From Enterocloster alcoholdehydrogenati (lineage in GTDB: Bacteria > Bacillota > Clostridia > Lachnospirales > Lachnospiraceae): a stretch of DNA of 64,000 nucleotides. The stretch is from positions 168,673-232,672 of the forward strand of contig NZ_BLTJ01000007.1 of the NCBI RefSeq assembly GCF_013282095.1, in the 5' to 3' direction. The position numbers and the translations under genes were made by a program. Of the stretch, positions 43,528-51,525 are shown piece by piece (the stretch's first letter is position 1; the number at the start of each line of letters is the position of its first letter). The notes under the pieces are model-generated. The model did not search any database and had not been told where the DNA came from. It worked only from the letters and a program-made list of their open reading frames with translations.

Positions 43528-44451
43528 ATGACCATCCGTGAAATTGCCCAACTTGCCGGAGTATCTGTCTCTACAGTATCCAAAATTATGAACGGAAAGG
43601 ATGACAGCATCCGCGCCGAAACACGCGAACACGTACTTCAGATTGCAAAAGAATACAATTATAAGCCTTACGCCTCAATCATGACTTCCTACTCTGCCAA
43701 AAGCCTGTGTATTGGTGTGATCCTGCAAAATGTCAATCAAATGAGTCTGTATGCCAGCGGTATTCTCACAGCGACCCAGAACTACGGCTATTGTGTTATA
43801 TTTCGTGAAAGCAGCGATTCGTCTGAAGAAGAGATAAAAAATATTTCTGCTCTCATCAATATGAATGTAGACGGAATCCTTTTAGATCCAGTTGTCCCTG
43901 ACTGTGACTCTTCCATCAAGCAGCTGCAGACTGCCGCGATCCCCTACCTTCTCTTTGATACCGACCGCACAGATGCGTACAATCTGGATTTTCGGCAAAT
44001 GGGCTATACGGCTGCCGAAGCTCTTGTAAACGCTGGCCACAGGGAAATTGCCTGTCTGATCGACCAGACTGGCAAATCCGCTTCCTTCCTCCATGGTTAT
44101 CAGCAATGTTTATTTGAACACAATATACCGTTAAATGAAGAACTGATTTTCCACGAGGAAAGCCTGTTCCCTTCTGAACGCTTATCCAGCCATCTTTTCA
44201 GCGGCATTATCGTATTCCACTATTCCGCCGCCATACAGCTGGTTAAAACAGCGGAAACACTGCATTACCATATTCCCTGCGATTTCTCTGTCGTATCGCT
44301 AAAAACAGATATTCAGGAAAGCTACTGCTTTGATATTTCTGCCCTGACGATTCCCTGTACTACCTTTGCCAGACATATCGCAGAACTTCTGATTCAAATC
44401 GTAGAAAAAAAAAAGAAGAGGCGTTGTCTGCTCCCCCTTTTTCAAAGCTAA
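43528..44451 (+). CDS. LacI-family regulator, C-terminus displaced by a -1 frame change
   Basis: 307 aa as read in this frame. Helix-turn-helix at residues 1-50 (TIREIAQLAGVSVSTVSKIMNG), then the periplasmic-binding-like sensor. The frame ends in a basic tail after a run of ten A (44405-44414). In the -1 frame the protein would continue KKEEALSAPPFSKLNH, which fits the usual final LacI strand (LPPxLVxRxS), and run on into the kinase at 44424-45410. The ATG lies 15 bases from AAAGGAG, an unusually long gap; an AUA at ideal spacing and a tiny ATG-ATA-AAA-TAA frame at 43514 lie between. Expected target: the divergent nucleoside operon. Confidence 0.85.
   Translation: MTIREIAQLAGVSVSTVSKIMNGKDDSIRAETREHVLQIAKEYNYKPYASIMTSYSAKSLCIGVILQNVNQMSLYASGILTATQNYGYCVIFRESSDSSEEEIKNISALINMNVDGILLDPVVPDCDSSIKQLQTAAIPYLLFDTDRTDAYNLDFRQMGYTAAEALVNAGHREIACLIDQTGKSASFLHGYQQCLFEHNIPLNEELIFHEESLFPSERLSSHLFSGIIVFHYSAAIQLVKTAETLHYHIPCDFSVVSLKTDIQESYCFDISALTIPCTTFARHIAELLIQIVEKKKKRRCLLPLFQS
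44405..44415 (+). promoter_or_regulatory. A10-G slippery run, candidate -1 frameshift site
   Basis: Ten consecutive A followed by G place the heptamer A AAA AAG at 44409-44415 in exactly the zero frame used for slippage in dnaX. A -1 shift joins the LacI-type frame to the kinase frame without a stop. The only nearby stem candidate, AAGAAGAGG with CCCCTTTTT, is weak. Transcript slippage or a genomic A10/A11 length change would have the same effect. Confidence 0.6.
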
Positions 44452-45410
44452 ACCATACCCATTCCATCGACATCCCCTACCATTCGCGCACGAAAAAGGT
44501 GATTTCACTGGGCAGTATCAACATTGATAATTATATGAACTTCAAAGAATTGCCGCATACCGGAAAAACCGTCACTTCACCTGCCTCTGTTACACTCCCC
44601 GGCGGAAAATGTATGAACGAAACAGTTGGCATCTGCAAGTTGGGGCACAGCGCCTGCGCCATCGGTCGTGTGGGTGATGATGCAGATGCAGATTTTCTGT
44701 ACCAATATGCCCGAAACTATCTATTGGACACTTCCGGCATCCGGCGGAGCAAAGGGCAGAAAACCGGCCAGGCCTACATCTTCGTTCAGGAGGACGGAAA
44801 CTCCATGATTTCCATTATGGCCGGAGCTAATAACAGCCTGTCCTCCAAAGATGTTGCCGACAGCGAGCATATGTTTGCAAATGCCAGCTATTGTCTGATG
44901 CAAACGGAGGTTCCCATCGATGCACTCATCAAAGCCGGAGAGCTCTCCAGAAAATATGGCCTCACTACAGTTTTAAAGCCCAGCGCTTGTTCTCAGATTC
45001 CAGACAGGCTCCTCCAGTTTACCGATATTCTTGTTCCCAATCTGGACGAGCTCAATGAAATCTGTCCCGGAAACCAGACCATGGAAGCAAAAGCTGATTT
45101 TCTCCTTTCATGCGGTGTACAAACCGTTATTGTCACACTTGGGGATCAGGGATGTTATATCCGTTCTGGCTCACTTACCTACAGCTTTCCAGCTATTGAT
45201 GTTGTAACCGTGGACAGTTCGGGAGCCGGAGACGCTTTTATCTGCGCCCTTGTATCTTACCTTCTATACGGCTACAGCCTACTTTCAGCTGCAAAAATAG
45301 CAGGCTATGCCGCCGGACTCAGCACCACACGCCAGGGAACCACCTCTGCCCTTGTAGACCGCCACACTCTTGAATCCTATATCAGGAGAACAGAGCCGGG
45401 GCTTCTATAA
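44424..45410 (+). CDS. PfkB/ribokinase-family kinase domain, in -1 frame after the LacI-type gene
   Basis: The open frame is about 328 codons from a TTG at 44424, but no ribosome binding site precedes that TTG or the later GTG near 44500. The kinase domain proper begins at about residue 25 (VISLGSINIDNYMNF). Signature 1 is altered to GGKCMNETVG in place of GGKGxNxA, while signature 2 is intact (VDSSGAGDAFICAL, catalytic Asp). The first 25 residues belong by similarity to the end of the LacI domain. With the upstream frame it would make a 627-residue regulator-kinase fusion. Substrate unknown; ribose, a nucleoside or a sensory role are options. Confidence 0.75.
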   Translation: MSAPPFSKLNHTHSIDIPYHSRTKKVISLGSINIDNYMNFKELPHTGKTVTSPASVTLPGGKCMNETVGICKLGHSACAIGRVGDDADADFLYQYARNYLLDTSGIRRSKGQKTGQAYIFVQEDGNSMISIMAGANNSLSSKDVADSEHMFANASYCLMQTEVPIDALIKAGELSRKYGLTTVLKPSACSQIPDRLLQFTDILVPNLDELNEICPGNQTMEAKADFLLSCGVQTVIVTLGDQGCYIRSGSLTYSFPAIDVVTVDSSGAGDAFICALVSYLLYGYSLLSAAKIAGYAAGLSTTRQGTTSALVDRHTLESYIRRTEPGLL

Positions 45411-45419
45411 TTTCCAAAT

Positions 45420-45476
45420 GAAAAAGACATGGCATCCATACGCAACCCCTGCGTACTAGATATCATGTCCTTTTCT
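45420..45476. terminator. Bidirectional terminator between kinase and metal ATPase genes
   Basis: AAAAGACATG pairs with CATGTCCTTTT with an inner TACGCA/TGCGTA stem, and A and T runs flank both sides. It serves two convergent transcripts. Confidence 0.75.
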
Positions 45477-45488
45477 TGTTTTAATTTT

Positions 45489-47399
45489 TTACCCCTTCAG
45501 CGCCCTCATAGCATTCAAAATCGCGATCACAGACACACCCACATCTGCGAACACTGCTTCCCACATATTGGCCGCTCCAAATGCGCCCATGATCAGAACG
45601 ATCAGCTTTACGCCCAAAGCGAATACGATATTCTGCATCACGATCCGCAGAGTACGGCGGGAAATGCGGACGATAGATGCGATCTTTCGGGGGTCATCAT
45701 CCATAAGAACAATATCCGCAGCCTCGATCGCCGCATCTGAACCCATGCTTCCCATGGCAATTCCCACATCCGCACGGGAAAGAACCGGAGCATCATTGAT
45801 GCCGTCACCTACGAATACCAGTTTTTCCCTGCCTTTGCACTCTGTGAGCAGTTTTTCCACCTGATCGACCTTATCGCCAGGAAGAAGCTCTGCATAAACC
45901 TCGTCCAGGCCAATCTGCCCCGCTACTGCTTCTCCGGTCTCTTTCCGGTCTCCCGTAAGCATAACCGTCTTTACCACTCCGGCATTTTTGAGAGCGCCTA
46001 TTGCCTCAGGTATGCCATCCTTAATCACATCGGAAATAAGGATAGCTCCCAGAAATGTCCCTTCCTCAGCTATATAAACCACTGTTCCGGCCTCAGAACA
46101 AGAATCATAAGAAATATGCTCTTTTTCCATCAGGCGTCCATTTCCGGCCAGTACCGTATGTCCGTCTACCTGAACACGGATTCCGTGACCGGAGATCTCC
46201 TCGGCCTGTTCTACCCGATTGTGGTCTAGTGGTTTCCCCCAGGCATCGCGGATAGAACGGGAAATCGGGTGCTCAGAGCAGCTTTCCGCCAAAGCCGCCA
46301 GTTCCAGAAGGGCCAGCTGGCGATCCGACCAGCTGTTTTGGTTAGAAACAGATTCCTGCTTTTTTACAGACGACGCCGGATAAATCCCCGTCACCTTAAA
46401 TTCTCCCTTTGTCAGTGTTCCCGTCTTGTCAAACACTACCGTATGGACACTGGCAAGCGCCTCCAGATAGTTGCTTCCCTTTACCAGAACTCCATTTCTC
46501 GATGCGGCTCCGATGCCGGAGAAGAAACTCATGGGTACGGAGATCACAAGAGCACAGGGACAGGAGATTACCAGAAACGTACAGGCTCTGCGGATTCCTT
46601 CATTCCAGCTCTGCCCCAGAAGAAGCGGCGGCAGAATCGCCAGCAATACGGCTCCGATCACTACCGCAGGAGTATAATATCTGGCAAACCGGGTAATGAA
46701 GTTTTCCACAGGCGCTTTTTTGCTGCTGGCATTTTCCACCAGTTCCAGGATCCGGGCCACCGTGGAATCGTCAAATTCCTTTGTGACCTCTACACGCAAA
46801 AGACCACTTCCATTGACGCAGCCGCTGATCACCTCGTCTCCGGCTTTTGCCCTTCTTGGAACCGATTCCCCTGTAAGCGCTGAGGTATCAATCATAGACT
46901 CCCCTGAAATGACGGTTCCATCCAGAGGAATCCGCTCTCCCGGCTTGACCACGATCACGTCCCCCACAGACACATCATCCGGATCCACCTGCTCCAGTTC
47001 TCCGTCTGTTTCCACATTTGCATATTCCGGGCAGATGTCCATGAGAGCGGTGATGGACTGACGGGAGCGGTTTACCGCGTAATTCTGGAACAGTTCGCCC
47101 ACCTGGTAGAACAGCATAACAGCTACGGCCTCTGAATACTGGCTTACCGCAAATGCGCCAACGGTTGCCAGAGCCATCAGAAAGTTCTCGTCAAATACCT
47201 GGCCGTTTTTGATATTGCGCAGGGCCTTGTAAATGATATCCCATCCAATGAGAAAATAAGGCACCAGATACAGAACCAGCAATGGAAGGCTCCCCTCCTC
47301 AAAGGGAAGCGCTCCCATATGATCCGCAGCCGTCAGGCCAAGATAGATCACAAAGGTTCCAAGAATCCTTATGAGCATATGTTTCTGCTTCGTTGTCAT
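45489..47399 (-). CDS. P1B-type heavy-metal exporting ATPase (Zn/Cd/Pb type)
   Basis: 636 aa from the ATG at 47399, six bases from AGGAGG; the ATG two codons earlier abuts that site. There is no N-terminal HMA domain. Membrane segments are followed by the A domain (TGES), the metal motif SCPCALVIS in M6, DKTGT, the HP motif SEHPIS and GDGINDAP, and a C-terminal segment with VKLIVLIMGAFG. The CPC motif with Lys in the next-to-last helix is typical of CadA/ZntA Zn2+/Cd2+ pumps. It is the last gene of a repressor-chaperone-pump operon. Confidence 0.9.
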   Translation of the reverse strand: MTTKQKHMLIRILGTFVIYLGLTAADHMGALPFEEGSLPLLVLYLVPYFLIGWDIIYKALRNIKNGQVFDENFLMALATVGAFAVSQYSEAVAVMLFYQVGELFQNYAVNRSRQSITALMDICPEYANVETDGELEQVDPDDVSVGDVIVVKPGERIPLDGTVISGESMIDTSALTGESVPRRAKAGDEVISGCVNGSGLLRVEVTKEFDDSTVARILELVENASSKKAPVENFITRFARYYTPAVVIGAVLLAILPPLLLGQSWNEGIRRACTFLVISCPCALVISVPMSFFSGIGAASRNGVLVKGSNYLEALASVHTVVFDKTGTLTKGEFKVTGIYPASSVKKQESVSNQNSWSDRQLALLELAALAESCSEHPISRSIRDAWGKPLDHNRVEQAEEISGHGIRVQVDGHTVLAGNGRLMEKEHISYDSCSEAGTVVYIAEEGTFLGAILISDVIKDGIPEAIGALKNAGVVKTVMLTGDRKETGEAVAGQIGLDEVYAELLPGDKVDQVEKLLTECKGREKLVFVGDGINDAPVLSRADVGIAMGSMGSDAAIEAADIVLMDDDPRKIASIVRISRRTLRIVMQNIVFALGVKLIVLIMGAFGAANMWEAVFADVGVSVIAILNAMRALKG

Positions 47400-47412
47400 G
47401 GTCATCCTCCTG

Positions 47413-47631
47413 CTACATATTGATGATGCAGTCTGGCTCTACCTTTTTGCACACATCAACAACCTCTTTCATAATGTCATCGAAACGGCTTTCATCCGCC
47501 TCAATAGTCATCTTCTGCATCATAAAGCTTACATTTGCGTCCGTCACCCCGTCGATTTTCTTAATGGCATCCTCCATTTTTGCGGCGCAGTTGGCGCAGT
47601 CCAGATCGGTTAATTTAAATTTCTTCTTCAT
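47413..47631 (-). CDS. Stand-alone HMA metal-binding protein (metallochaperone)
   Basis: 72 aa, one heavy-metal-associated domain with a beta-alpha-beta pattern. The metal site is DCANCAAKMED with CxxC at residues 12-15. It ends with a further Cys near the C-terminus (EPDCIINM). AGGAGGAA precedes the ATG. Many CadA/ZntA pumps carry this domain fused at the N-terminus; here it is encoded separately 13 bases before the pump, so it probably delivers the ion to it or buffers it. Asp before the first Cys is common in zinc-type HMA domains. Confidence 0.9.
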   Translation of the reverse strand: MKKKFKLTDLDCANCAAKMEDAIKKIDGVTDANVSFMMQKMTIEADESRFDDIMKEVVDVCKKVEPDCIINM

Positions 47632-47670
47632 TCTTTTATTCCTCCTGATATATTTTGCTCTGTTTTTAAA

Positions 47671-48030
47671 TTATTCTGAAATATGCTCCATACCCTGACT
47701 GAGTATGGTTTTTACATGGCTGTCTGCCAGGGAATAGAACACAGCCTTGCCCTCCCGCCGGTTTTTCACCAGACGATTCTGCTTTAAGATACGAAGCTGA
47801 TGAGAAATGGCCGACTGGTTCATGTTAAGAAGCTGGGCGATATCACACACGCACATCTCTGCCTCAAACAGCACATACAGGATCTTGATCCTGGTAGAGT
47901 CTCCAAATACCTTAAAAATCTCAGCCAGATCATACAGCTGATCCTCTTTGGGCATCTTTTCTGTCACTGACCGCACCACATCCTCATGAACCTGATAAAA
48001 ATCACAGCACTCTACATCATTTAACGCCAT
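47671..48030 (-). CDS. ArsR/SmtB-family metal-sensing repressor (CadC-like)
   Basis: 119 aa from the ATG at 48030 with AAAGGAGGA upstream; the frame runs 42 bases further without a site. The winged helix contains CDIAQLLNMNQSAISHQLRIL. Cys60 and Cys62 in EMCVCD match the alpha-3 site of CadC (Cys58/Cys60), and an N-terminal pair Cys8-Cys9 matches the alpha-3N ligands. These features predict release from DNA by Cd, Pb or Zn. It is the first gene of the operon and its operator lies 56 bases upstream. Confidence 0.9.
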   Translation of the reverse strand: MALNDVECCDFYQVHEDVVRSVTEKMPKEDQLYDLAEIFKVFGDSTRIKILYVLFEAEMCVCDIAQLLNMNQSAISHQLRILKQNRLVKNRREGKAVFYSLADSHVKTILSQGMEHISE

Positions 48031-48085
48031 AATTCTCCTCCTTTCTCTTTCATATAGGTCAGAAAATCTCATTCATACGCCCATT

Positions 48086-48107
48086 CATATGAATAGATGT
48101 TCATATG
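48086..48107. promoter_or_regulatory. Operator of the metal-resistance operon
   Basis: CATATGAA-TAGATG-TTCATATG is a perfect 8-6-8 inverted repeat that closely resembles ArsR/SmtB operators (ATATGAACA-NN-TGTTCATAT). It lies just downstream of the predicted -10 element, so bound repressor would block initiation. Confidence 0.85.
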
Positions 48108-48118
48108 TTTATATCTAC

Positions 48119-48146
48119 AGTATATTCACTTTTTTTTTAAAGTCAA
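48119..48146 (-). promoter_or_regulatory. Predicted promoter of the metal-resistance operon
   Basis: Minus strand TTGACT (48141-48146), 16 bases, TATACT (48119-48124), immediately before the operator. Confidence 0.7.
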
Positions 48147-48222
48147 CCCGTATTCAAAAAATAAAATGATATTTTTTATCAGTTTGTTCGCATCCAGCTT
48201 TTTTCAAATGACAAATGAACGC

Positions 48223-48256
48223 AAAAATGCTCTCCGGTTTCCTGTCCCCGGAGAGC
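48223..48256 (-). terminator. Intrinsic terminator after aspS
   Basis: On the minus strand GCTCTCCGG pairs with CCGGAGAGC around a 10-base loop, followed by ATTTTTG. It lies 42 bases after the aspS stop. Confidence 0.85.
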
Positions 48257-48297
48257 ACTGCTCTTTGCTGCGCCATTTTCTTATGCAGCTGTCTATT

Positions 48298-50088
48298 TTA
48301 CTTTTCTTCCTCTTCCAACTGGATTCCCAGCTCCTCTAACTGCTTTTTGTCTACCGGAGCAGGAGCCTCGGTCATCAGACAGGAGGCGTCCTTTACCTTC
48401 GGGAAGGCAATAACGTCGCGGATGCTGTCTGCTCCAACCATCAGCATGATCATACGGTCCAGGCCGTATGCCAGGCCTGCGTGAGGAGGAACACCGTACT
48501 TGAATGCTTTTAACAGGAAGCCAAACTGCTCCTGGGCCCTCTCAGGCGTAAAGCCCAGAACCTCAAACATCCTGGACTGGATGTCGGCCTGATGGATACG
48601 GACAGAGCCTCCGCCCATTTCCACACCATTTAATACGATGTCGTATGCCTTTGCGCGGACACGGCCTGGATCAGAGTCAAGGTACTGCAGATCTTCCTCC
48701 ATGGGCATGGTAAATGGATGGTGCATTGCCACGAAGCGGTTATCTTCCTCGGAATACTCAAGAAGCGGGAACTCTGTTACCCACAGAAACTTAAATTCAT
48801 CCTTCTTAAGCAGTTCCAGCTGTCTTGCCAGCTCCAGACGGAGGTTGCCCAGTACGTCAAATACCACCTTGTCCTTATCAGCGGCAAAGAGAAGGAGATC
48901 TCCCGGCTTTCCGTCCATAGCTGCTATAAGGGCGGCCATTTCCTCTTCCTTCATGAATTTTGCAAAGGAGGACTTATAAGTGCCGTCCTCATTGATGGCA
49001 GTATATGCAAGGCCCTTTGCGCCAAAGCCCTTTGCGTACTCTACCAGAGCGTCGATCTTTTTTCTCGGCATATGGCCCTGGCCCTCAGCGTTAATGCCGC
49101 GGACAGAACCGCCATTTTCCAAAGCACCCTTAAATACCACAAATTCGCAGTCCTTTACCACTTCGGAAACGTTCTTTAATTCCATTCCAAAACGCAGATC
49201 CGGCTTGTCAGAGCCGAAACGGTCCATGGCCTCTCTCCAGGTCATGCGCTGGATAGGAAGCTGCAGGTCATAGCCGCAGATCTCCTTAAAGAGTTTCTGT
49301 AAGAGGCGCTCATTTACATCCAAAACGTCGTCTACGTCTACGAAGGACAGCTCCATATCGATCTGTGTAAACTCTGGCTGACGGTCTGCACGCAGATCCT
49401 CGTCACGGTAGCAGCGGGCCAGCTGGAAATAGCGGTCATAGCCGGATACCATTAACAGCTGCTTAAACAGCTGGGGAGACTGGGGCAGAGCATAGAAGGA
49501 GCCGGGATGCACACGGCTGGGTACCAGATAGTCTCTCGCACCCTCCGGGGTGCTCTTGATCAGGGTAGGCGTTTCAATCTCAAGAAAGCCCTCTTCTGCC
49601 AGAAACGCTCTTGTAAGGGTAGCCACGCGGCTGCGTGTGATCAGGTTGCGCTGGATGTCAGGCCGTCTTAAATCCAGGAAACGGTACTCCAGACGCAGCT
49701 CTTCCTTTGTCTTGCTCTTTTCCTCGATCGGGAATGGCGGGGTATCAGACTCTGCCAGGATGCGTAAGGACTTTGCCCGCACCTCGATGGCTCCTGTCGC
49801 CAGATTTTCATTGACAGCGCCGGAACGGGCCTCTACGCGGCCTTCCACTGCCACTACGAACTCGCTTCTTAACCGTTCAGCCTTTGCGAAGCTCTCAGCG
49901 CCGCAGTCGCTCTCCTCGAAGATCAGCTGTAAGATACCGGAACGGTCTCTTAAATCCACGAAAATAATGCCGCCTTTATTTCTGCTCTTCTGAACCCAGC
50001 CCATGATGGTGACATTTTCACCGATCTGCGCCGCAGTTACCTCTGTACATCTGTGGGTGCGCTTCAACCCTGCCATTGATTCTGCCAT
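48298..50088 (-). CDS. aspS: Aspartyl-tRNA synthetase
   Basis: 596 aa class IIb synthetase of bacterial type. Anticodon-binding OB fold at residues 15-105 (VTIMGWVQKSRNKGGIIFVDLRDRSG), motif 1 near FLEIETPTL, motif 2 YFQLARCYRDEDLRADRQPEFTQ, the bacterial GAD insertion about 300-420, and motif 3 GLAYGLDRMIMLMVG near the end. The ATG at the start has AAAGGAG eight bases upstream. It charges tRNA-Asp. It follows hisS by 39 bases, a conserved pairing in Bacillota. No T-box leader is present. Confidence 0.97.
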   Translation of the reverse strand: MAESMAGLKRTHRCTEVTAAQIGENVTIMGWVQKSRNKGGIIFVDLRDRSGILQLIFEESDCGAESFAKAERLRSEFVVAVEGRVEARSGAVNENLATGAIEVRAKSLRILAESDTPPFPIEEKSKTKEELRLEYRFLDLRRPDIQRNLITRSRVATLTRAFLAEEGFLEIETPTLIKSTPEGARDYLVPSRVHPGSFYALPQSPQLFKQLLMVSGYDRYFQLARCYRDEDLRADRQPEFTQIDMELSFVDVDDVLDVNERLLQKLFKEICGYDLQLPIQRMTWREAMDRFGSDKPDLRFGMELKNVSEVVKDCEFVVFKGALENGGSVRGINAEGQGHMPRKKIDALVEYAKGFGAKGLAYTAINEDGTYKSSFAKFMKEEEMAALIAAMDGKPGDLLLFAADKDKVVFDVLGNLRLELARQLELLKKDEFKFLWVTEFPLLEYSEEDNRFVAMHHPFTMPMEEDLQYLDSDPGRVRAKAYDIVLNGVEMGGGSVRIHQADIQSRMFEVLGFTPERAQEQFGFLLKAFKYGVPPHAGLAYGLDRMIMLMVGADSIRDVIAFPKVKDASCLMTEAPAPVDKKQLEELGIQLEEEEK

Positions 50089-50127
50089 GCTCTATTCTCC
50101 TTTATCATCGTAAAGATTTATAACCGT

Positions 50128-51393
50128 TTAATGTTTCAGGCTTTCTCTGTAAAATTCCTTAAATTCCCCATATCCCTCTTTGCCAAGCTGCTCCTTCTGG
50201 AACTTCTTGTTTTTGTTCATCTGGGCTACCAGCACCTGAACTCCCTTTTTCCTCTCCTCCATGGCTTCCCGGATCACTGCCGCCAGCTCCCCGGAACCGA
50301 TGCCTTTTTCAAAGAGAAATGCCTTCTTTTCTCCGGCTCCCGGAACGGTAAAGCCATTGTCTAAGAGGATGGTGACAATGCGTTCAAAACCAATGGAAAA
50401 ACCGCAGGCCGGCGTCTCCATGCCAGTGAACTTGCCAATCATCTTATCGTAGCGTCCGCCGCCTGCCACAGAGCCGCCGAAACCTTCCATGGATACCTCG
50501 AAAATGGTTCCTGTATAGTAGGACATACCGCGCACCAGGGTTGGATCAAATTCCAGGCCAAAGTCTGTTTCCGCTACGTCCTTAACCGTCTCCATAATGT
50601 GTACCAGTCCCTGGCAGACTGCCGGATCCATCACATCCTTTAAGGTCTCGCCCAGCGCCTTTACTCCCTCAGCGTCTCTTGTAACGGTACGAAGAAGTTC
50701 CAGATAGCGGTCTACGCTTTCCCTGGCATTGCCATTTTCCAGCAGCTCTTTTTCTACGCCCTCAAAGCCAATCTTGTCCATCTTGTCCAGAGTGATGAGC
50801 ACGCTGTCCATGGACTCCTCTGAGAATCCGCAGCAGCGGGCCATGCCAAAGAGGATGCCCCGGTCATTGATACGGACGGTAAATGCGTTTTTAGGGCAGA
50901 TTTTCCCAAGGGCAGTGGTGGTTGCCAGAATCAGCTCGATCTCCGCTAAATTGCTGGGATCGCCTAGGATATCGATATCGCACTGGGTAAACTGACGGAA
51001 ACGGCCCTTCTGTGGACGGTCCGCTCTCCATACGCTGCCCATCTGCAGAGCCTTAAAGGGGCTTGGAAGGCTGGAGGCATTGTTTGCGTAGTAGCGGGAC
51101 AGGGGAAGCGTCAGGTCATAACGCAGGCCGCTGTCGGTTACGTCATTCTCATCCTGCGCCGTCTCCAGGTTTAACTTGTCGCCTCTTTTTAATACCTTGA
51201 AGATCAGTTTCTCATTATCGCCGCCCTGTTTGCTGGTCAGGTTTTCGATATGCTCTACACAGGGAGTCTCAATCTGGGAAAAGCCGAAGCTTTTATAGGT
51301 TTCACGGATCTGGTTCATAACGTACTCACGGATCTGCATCTCCGCAGGCGTGATGTCTTTCATTCCGGTTACTGGTTTTTTTGTTAACGGCAT
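50128..51393 (-). CDS. hisS: Histidyl-tRNA synthetase
   Basis: 421 aa class IIa synthetase. It starts with KPVTGMKDITPAEMQ, motif 1 follows at FGFSQIETPCVEH, motif 2 near FKALQMGSVWRADRPQKGRFRQFTQCDIDILG, the His-A motif as VRGMSYYTGTIFE, and motif 3 as GFSIGFERI. The C-terminal anticodon-binding domain is short (about residues 340-421) and ends in a Lys-rich stretch; it is a variant form rather than the longest type. GGAGAA precedes the ATG. It is cotranscribed with aspS. Confidence 0.95.
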   Translation of the reverse strand: MPLTKKPVTGMKDITPAEMQIREYVMNQIRETYKSFGFSQIETPCVEHIENLTSKQGGDNEKLIFKVLKRGDKLNLETAQDENDVTDSGLRYDLTLPLSRYYANNASSLPSPFKALQMGSVWRADRPQKGRFRQFTQCDIDILGDPSNLAEIELILATTTALGKICPKNAFTVRINDRGILFGMARCCGFSEESMDSVLITLDKMDKIGFEGVEKELLENGNARESVDRYLELLRTVTRDAEGVKALGETLKDVMDPAVCQGLVHIMETVKDVAETDFGLEFDPTLVRGMSYYTGTIFEVSMEGFGGSVAGGGRYDKMIGKFTGMETPACGFSIGFERIVTILLDNGFTVPGAGEKKAFLFEKGIGSGELAAVIREAMEERKKGVQVLVAQMNKNKKFQKEQLGKEGYGEFKEFYRESLKH

Positions 51394-51525
51394 AGTATTT
51401 TCTCCATTATCTTAATCATACTCGTCATGTGCTGTGAACGGTTGTTTCGTGATTACTATTGTAATGTACTTTTTCTATTTTGCAAGTGTTTTGAGGAAAT
51501 TAACGGGAAAATCATAGAGGCCGGT

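Noticed and set aside
51394..51525. T-box leader ahead of hisS-aspS
   Set aside because: The gap is only about 130 bases and lacks the T-box sequence and specifier-loop features.
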